DNA from: JACCZX01 sp963791315
GTDB lineage: Bacteria > Pseudomonadota > Gammaproteobacteria > Burkholderiales > Burkholderiaceae_F
Direction of reading: 5' to 3'
Length of the DNA stretch: 64,000 bases
Assembly (NCBI GenBank): GCA_963791315.1
Contig: CAWBRQ010000007.1
Span: 62,001-126,000, forward strand
In this document: positions 61,078-64,000 of the stretch, piece after piece
Layout of the letters: every line of letters starts with the position of its first letter
How positions within the stretch are numbered: position 1 is the first letter of the stretch
Made by a program: the position numbers and the translations under genes
Notes under the pieces: generated by a model
The model's input: the letters and a program-made list of their open reading frames with translations, nothing else
What the model was told of the DNA's origin: nothing
Databases searched by the model: none

Positions 61078-61295
61078 AGGCGCGAAGCGCTTGCTGACGC
61101 CGCCACAGTAGGGACTTGAGGCGGCGCCAATCTGGCGGGAAGAAACGGGATCGACTTCCTCTTTTTAGGTTCGCCTGAGAGCCTACAGAGCGGCTCAACC
61201 AGGAGAAGGCAGCGAAATGAAGGCGCGGATAATACACCTCGACGCCGCCATATCAGCTACGTCGAAAGCGTTGATGCGGACTCAAAAGTTGGGCC

Positions 61296-61622
61296 CTACT
61301 GCTGACCGTCCTGCTGGTGCTTCAGTGAATCGCCGTGATGATCCTGGAGCCGATTCTTGTGACGGATCACTTGCCGATCGAGCTTGTCGATCAGTGTGTC
61401 GATCGCTGCATACATATCGTCTTCGACCGATTCCACGTGAATGTTGTTGCCTCGCACCCGCAAGGTAATTTCAGCGCGTTGGCGCAGCTTTTCGCATGTG
61501 AGTTGCACGGTCGCGTCGATAACCTGATCAAAGTGACGCTCGATCCGGTGTAATTTGCTGGTGACGTGATCGCGCAGTGCTGGAGAAACTTCGACGTGAT
61601 TTCCGTGGATCGTAAGGTTCAT
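61296..61622 (-). CDS. hpf: Ribosome hibernation-promoting factor, short form
   Basis: HPF binds the ribosomal A/P region in stationary phase and helps dimerise 70S. The 108-residue product starts MNLTIHGNHVEVSPALRDHV, has VESVEDDMYAAIDTLIDKLDRQV and a charged His/Gln tail. It lies 42 bases after rpoN, as expected in the rpoN operon. Confidence 0.95.
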   Translation of the reverse strand: MNLTIHGNHVEVSPALRDHVTSKLHRIERHFDQVIDATVQLTCEKLRQRAEITLRVRGNNIHVESVEDDMYAAIDTLIDKLDRQVIRHKNRLQDHHGDSLKHQQDGQQ

Positions 61623-61664
61623 GCAAGTCCTTTCAATCGGTCGGTAACTTCTAAACGGTCGGCG

Positions 61665-63171
61665 CTACACAGACTTCCGAAGCGCCACTGAAGGGATTTT
61701 CATCGCTTCGCGATACTTGGCCACGGTGCGGCGTGCAACAACGATGCCCTGCTCGCCAAGCAACTCGGCAAGCTTGCTGTCGGAGAGCGGGTTGCGGATG
61801 TCTTCGGCGCCGATCAGCTGCTTGATCAGCGCGCGAATCGCGGTCGACGATGCAGCACCCCCGGTCTCGGTCGCGACATGACTGCCGAAAAAATATTTCA
61901 GCTCGAAAATGCCGAACGGCGTTGCCATGTACTTGTGCGCTGTCACGCGCGAAATGGTCGACTCGTGCAGCTCGACGGTGTCGGCGATCTCGCGTAGCAC
62001 CAGCGGCCGCATCGCGATCGCGCCGTGGGTGAAGAAGTTGTGCTGGCGATCCACAATCGCCTGCGAAACCCGCAGAATCGTTTCGAAGCGCTGCTGAATA
62101 TTGCGTATCAGCCATCGCGCTTCTTGCACCCGTGTCGTCCATTTGCTGCGCTCACCCGGATCCGCGCCCTGTCTCGACCTGTCCTTTTTGAGTACGTCGG
62201 CGAACGACTGGTTCACACGCAAACGGGGCATGACGTCCGGATTAAGCACCGCGGTCCATCGATTCTTGACTTTGCGCACAAACACGTCCGCCACGATGTA
62301 GTCTGCTCGACTGACTGCAAACGCCGTACCGGGGCGCGGATTTAGCGAGCGAATCAGCCGGTGTGCGGCGCGTAGCTCTTCATCGCTGCAACCGAGCAGC
62401 TTGCGCAGCTTCGAGAACTCGCGCGCCGCCAGCAGCGGCAGATGCTCATGCACGATTCGGCGTGCCAACGCGAAAGTTGACGGCAAGATTTTCGCGTCGC
62501 GGTCGGGCGGCGATCGCTCCAGCGATTGCAGTTGCAGCAACAGGCATTCGGCGGCATCGCGCGCGCCGATGCCAGTCGGATCCAGACTCTGCAGCAGGCG
62601 CAGTGCAGTAAGAAGCTCCTCCGGCTCGACCGCCGCTTCGGGCGGACACATTGCGAGCAGCTCGTCGAGTGTGGGATGCAAATAACCATCGTCATCGAGT
62701 GCTTCCACCAGCAACTCCACCAGCGCACGATCGCGCTGCGAAGCCTGGCACGCGATCTGTGCATGCAGATGCTCTCGCAGCGACAACGTGGTTCCCACCC
62801 AATTGGTGGGGCTCGTGTCGTCCTCATCCGCGGCATCGCTGTTGCCGCGCCACTCGATCAACGAGCTGCCGTCCATTGGCGAGTCGTGCAGCTCGGGGGC
62901 CTCCGCCGGCGGTGGTGTGTCAGCGTCCGTTGACCGTTTCACCCGTGGTCTCCGGCAGCGGAACGTCGGCCGCTATCGAACCGTCGGGCTTCACGCGCAT
63001 CGCAAGTGCTTGCGGATCGTCGTCGCGCTCGAGCAGCGGGTTATCCGCCAATGCCTGATCGATCTCCTGATTCAGCTCGAGCGTGGACAACTGCAGCAGC
63101 CGGATCGATTGCTGCAGCTGCGGTGTTAGCGCAAGGTGCTGAGACAGCCTGAGCTGAAGGCTTGGTTTCAT
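61665..63171 (-). CDS. rpoN: RNA polymerase sigma-54 factor, frameshifted in the linker
   Basis: RpoN directs nitrogen-related and other enhancer-dependent promoters. The first frame (63171 down) holds region I, MKPSLQLRLSQHLALTPQLQQSIRLL. The second (62942 down) holds the core-binding domain, the helix-turn-helix IADTVELHESTISRVTAHKYM and the RpoN box ARRTVAKYRE. They are offset by one base in the acidic linker; an extra base at about 62920-62944 explains it, and the repaired product is 501 residues. The exact position is uncertain because the linker is not conserved. Confidence 0.93.
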
Positions 63172-63244
63172 TCAACCGCGTCGTTGCGCGCTGCCTGGAA
63201 AACAAATAGCAAAAGCATGTGTTTCATCGGTTTATCGTGATGCA

Positions 63245-63994
63245 TCACATGCGAAAGTGTTCACCCAAATAGACCCGTCGAACCGTTTCGTTGCCGACGA
63301 TCTCTTCCGGCCTCCCGGCCGCGAGGACAACACCTTCATTGATGATGTACGCGTGGTCGCAAATACCGAGCGTTTCGCGCACGTTATGGTCGGTCATCAG
63401 CACACCGATGCCGCGCTCTTTCAGAAACCGCACGATGCGCTGAATCTCGAGAACTGCGATTGGATCGACACCGGCAAACGGTTCGTCGAGCAGGATGAAG
63501 CGCGGTCGCGAGGCCAGTGCGCGCGCGATCTCGACTCGCCGGCGCTCGCCTCCCGAAAGCGACAACGCCGTGTTGGTTCTGAGGTGCGCGATCTGCAGAT
63601 CGGCCAGCAAGGCATCGAGCCTATCGGCGATTTCTTTCTTGCGCAGCGGACGTTTGTCTTGATCGACCTGCAACTCCAAAACTGCGCGCACGTTCTCCTC
63701 GACCGTTAGCTTGCGAAAAACCGACGCTTCTTGTGGCAGGTACGACAGCCCCATGCGCGCGCGGCGGTGGATAGGCAAGTGCGCGATCGAATGTCCGTTG
63801 AGTGCGATGTGACCGCCGTCGAGCGGCAGCAAGCCGACTACCATGTAGAAGCAGGTCGTCTTGCCCGCGCCGTTCGGTCCCAGCAGGCCCACCACCTCGC
63901 CGCTTTCGACCGTCAGTGAGACGTCTTTGACGACGGCGCGGCTGCCGTAGCTCTTCTGCAGTTTTTCGACTACCAGCGTGTTGCGCTCCAGCAC
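63245..63994 (-). CDS. lptB: Lipopolysaccharide export ABC ATPase LptB
   Basis: LptB powers LPS extraction by LptFG. The 249-residue ATPase shows Walker A GLLGPNGAGKTTCFYM, the Q-loop YLPQEASVFRKL, the signature LSGGERRRVEIARAL, Walker B FILLDEPFAGVDP and the H-loop MTDHNVRETL. The first codon is GTG at 63992-63994, six bases from the window edge; an upstream start outside the window is possible. It leads into rpoN, the standard order. Confidence 0.94.
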   Translation of the reverse strand: MLERNTLVVEKLQKSYGSRAVVKDVSLTVESGEVVGLLGPNGAGKTTCFYMVVGLLPLDGGHIALNGHSIAHLPIHRRARMGLSYLPQEASVFRKLTVEENVRAVLELQVDQDKRPLRKKEIADRLDALLADLQIAHLRTNTALSLSGGERRRVEIARALASRPRFILLDEPFAGVDPIAVLEIQRIVRFLKERGIGVLMTDHNVRETLGICDHAYIINEGVVLAAGRPEEIVGNETVRRVYLGEHFRM

Positions 63995-64000
63995 GGGCGC

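Overview
The window reads as ordinary core chromosome of a high-GC betaproteobacterium close to Burkholderiales. The reasons are the gene orders metK–acyltransferase–dapF–DUF484–xerC, hslV–hslU, rhodanese–grxC–secB–gpsA, the long coxB-to-SCO cytochrome oxidase cluster, lolB–ispE–tRNA-Gln–prs–rplY–pth–ychF, and hprK/ptsN/hpf/rpoN/lptB. Genes are densely packed with many ATGA/TGATG overlaps. I found no phage, transposon, integron, CRISPR array, toxin–antitoxin pair or defence island.

Layout: 1-2.6 kb holds the SAM cycle (metK, then ahcY behind an SAH riboswitch). 2.6-6.0 kb holds lipid A acylation, DAP epimerase and xerC. 6.2-8.2 kb holds a histidine-rich CobW GTPase and dksA. 8.5-12.1 kb holds a STAS protein and the HslUV protease. 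12.1-16.1 kb holds a copper chaperone, argB, sppA and slmA. 16.1-19.4 kb (minus strand) holds gpmA, ctpA and a MoeB-type E1. 19.4-25.0 kb holds rhodanese, grxC, secB, gpsA, LOG, trmL, comF, bioC and a BON-LysM protein. 25.1-34.5 kb is an aa3-type cytochrome c oxidase cluster with its heme A, copper and SURF1 assembly factors. 34.5-42.6 kb holds rpoH, the polyphosphate genes ppk1/sixA/ppx, ftsY, rsmD and coaD. 42.6-49.4 kb holds DUF418, MOSC, ychF, two acetyltransferases, pth, rplY, prs and one tRNA-Gln. 49.4-57.5 kb holds ispE, an exported methyltransferase, lolB, a TPR lipoprotein, and mutM–dynamin-like GTPase–mutY. 57.5-64 kb holds a LON-domain protein, rapZ, a three-repeat PsiF protein and the rpoN/PTS-Ntr region.

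Regulation visible in the sequence: an SAH riboswitch before ahcY; a perfect CIRCE (HrcA) operator at rpoH; a sigma-32-like promoter before hslV, giving a plausible HrcA to RpoH to HslUV chain inside one window; and a 27-bp palindrome resembling an IscR/Rrf2 site between rpoH and ppk. Three terminator-type hairpins have T-tracts that end only a few bases before a start codon (moeB, an uncharacterised 2OG-Fe-like gene, and pth).

Caution on quality: at least ten single-base frameshifts interrupt otherwise intact and mostly essential genes (xerC, dksA, gpsA twice, a cox assembly gene, a GNAT gene, pth twice, prs, rpoN). Restoring one base at each site gives normal lengths with all catalytic motifs. 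These look like uncorrected sequencing indels rather than decay. I did not find a clearly new biological system. The best leads are the palindrome at rpoH/ppk, the terminator-to-start-codon junctions, the exported methyltransferase, the dynamin-like GTPase between the two oxidised-guanine repair genes, and the 2OG-Fe-like protein.
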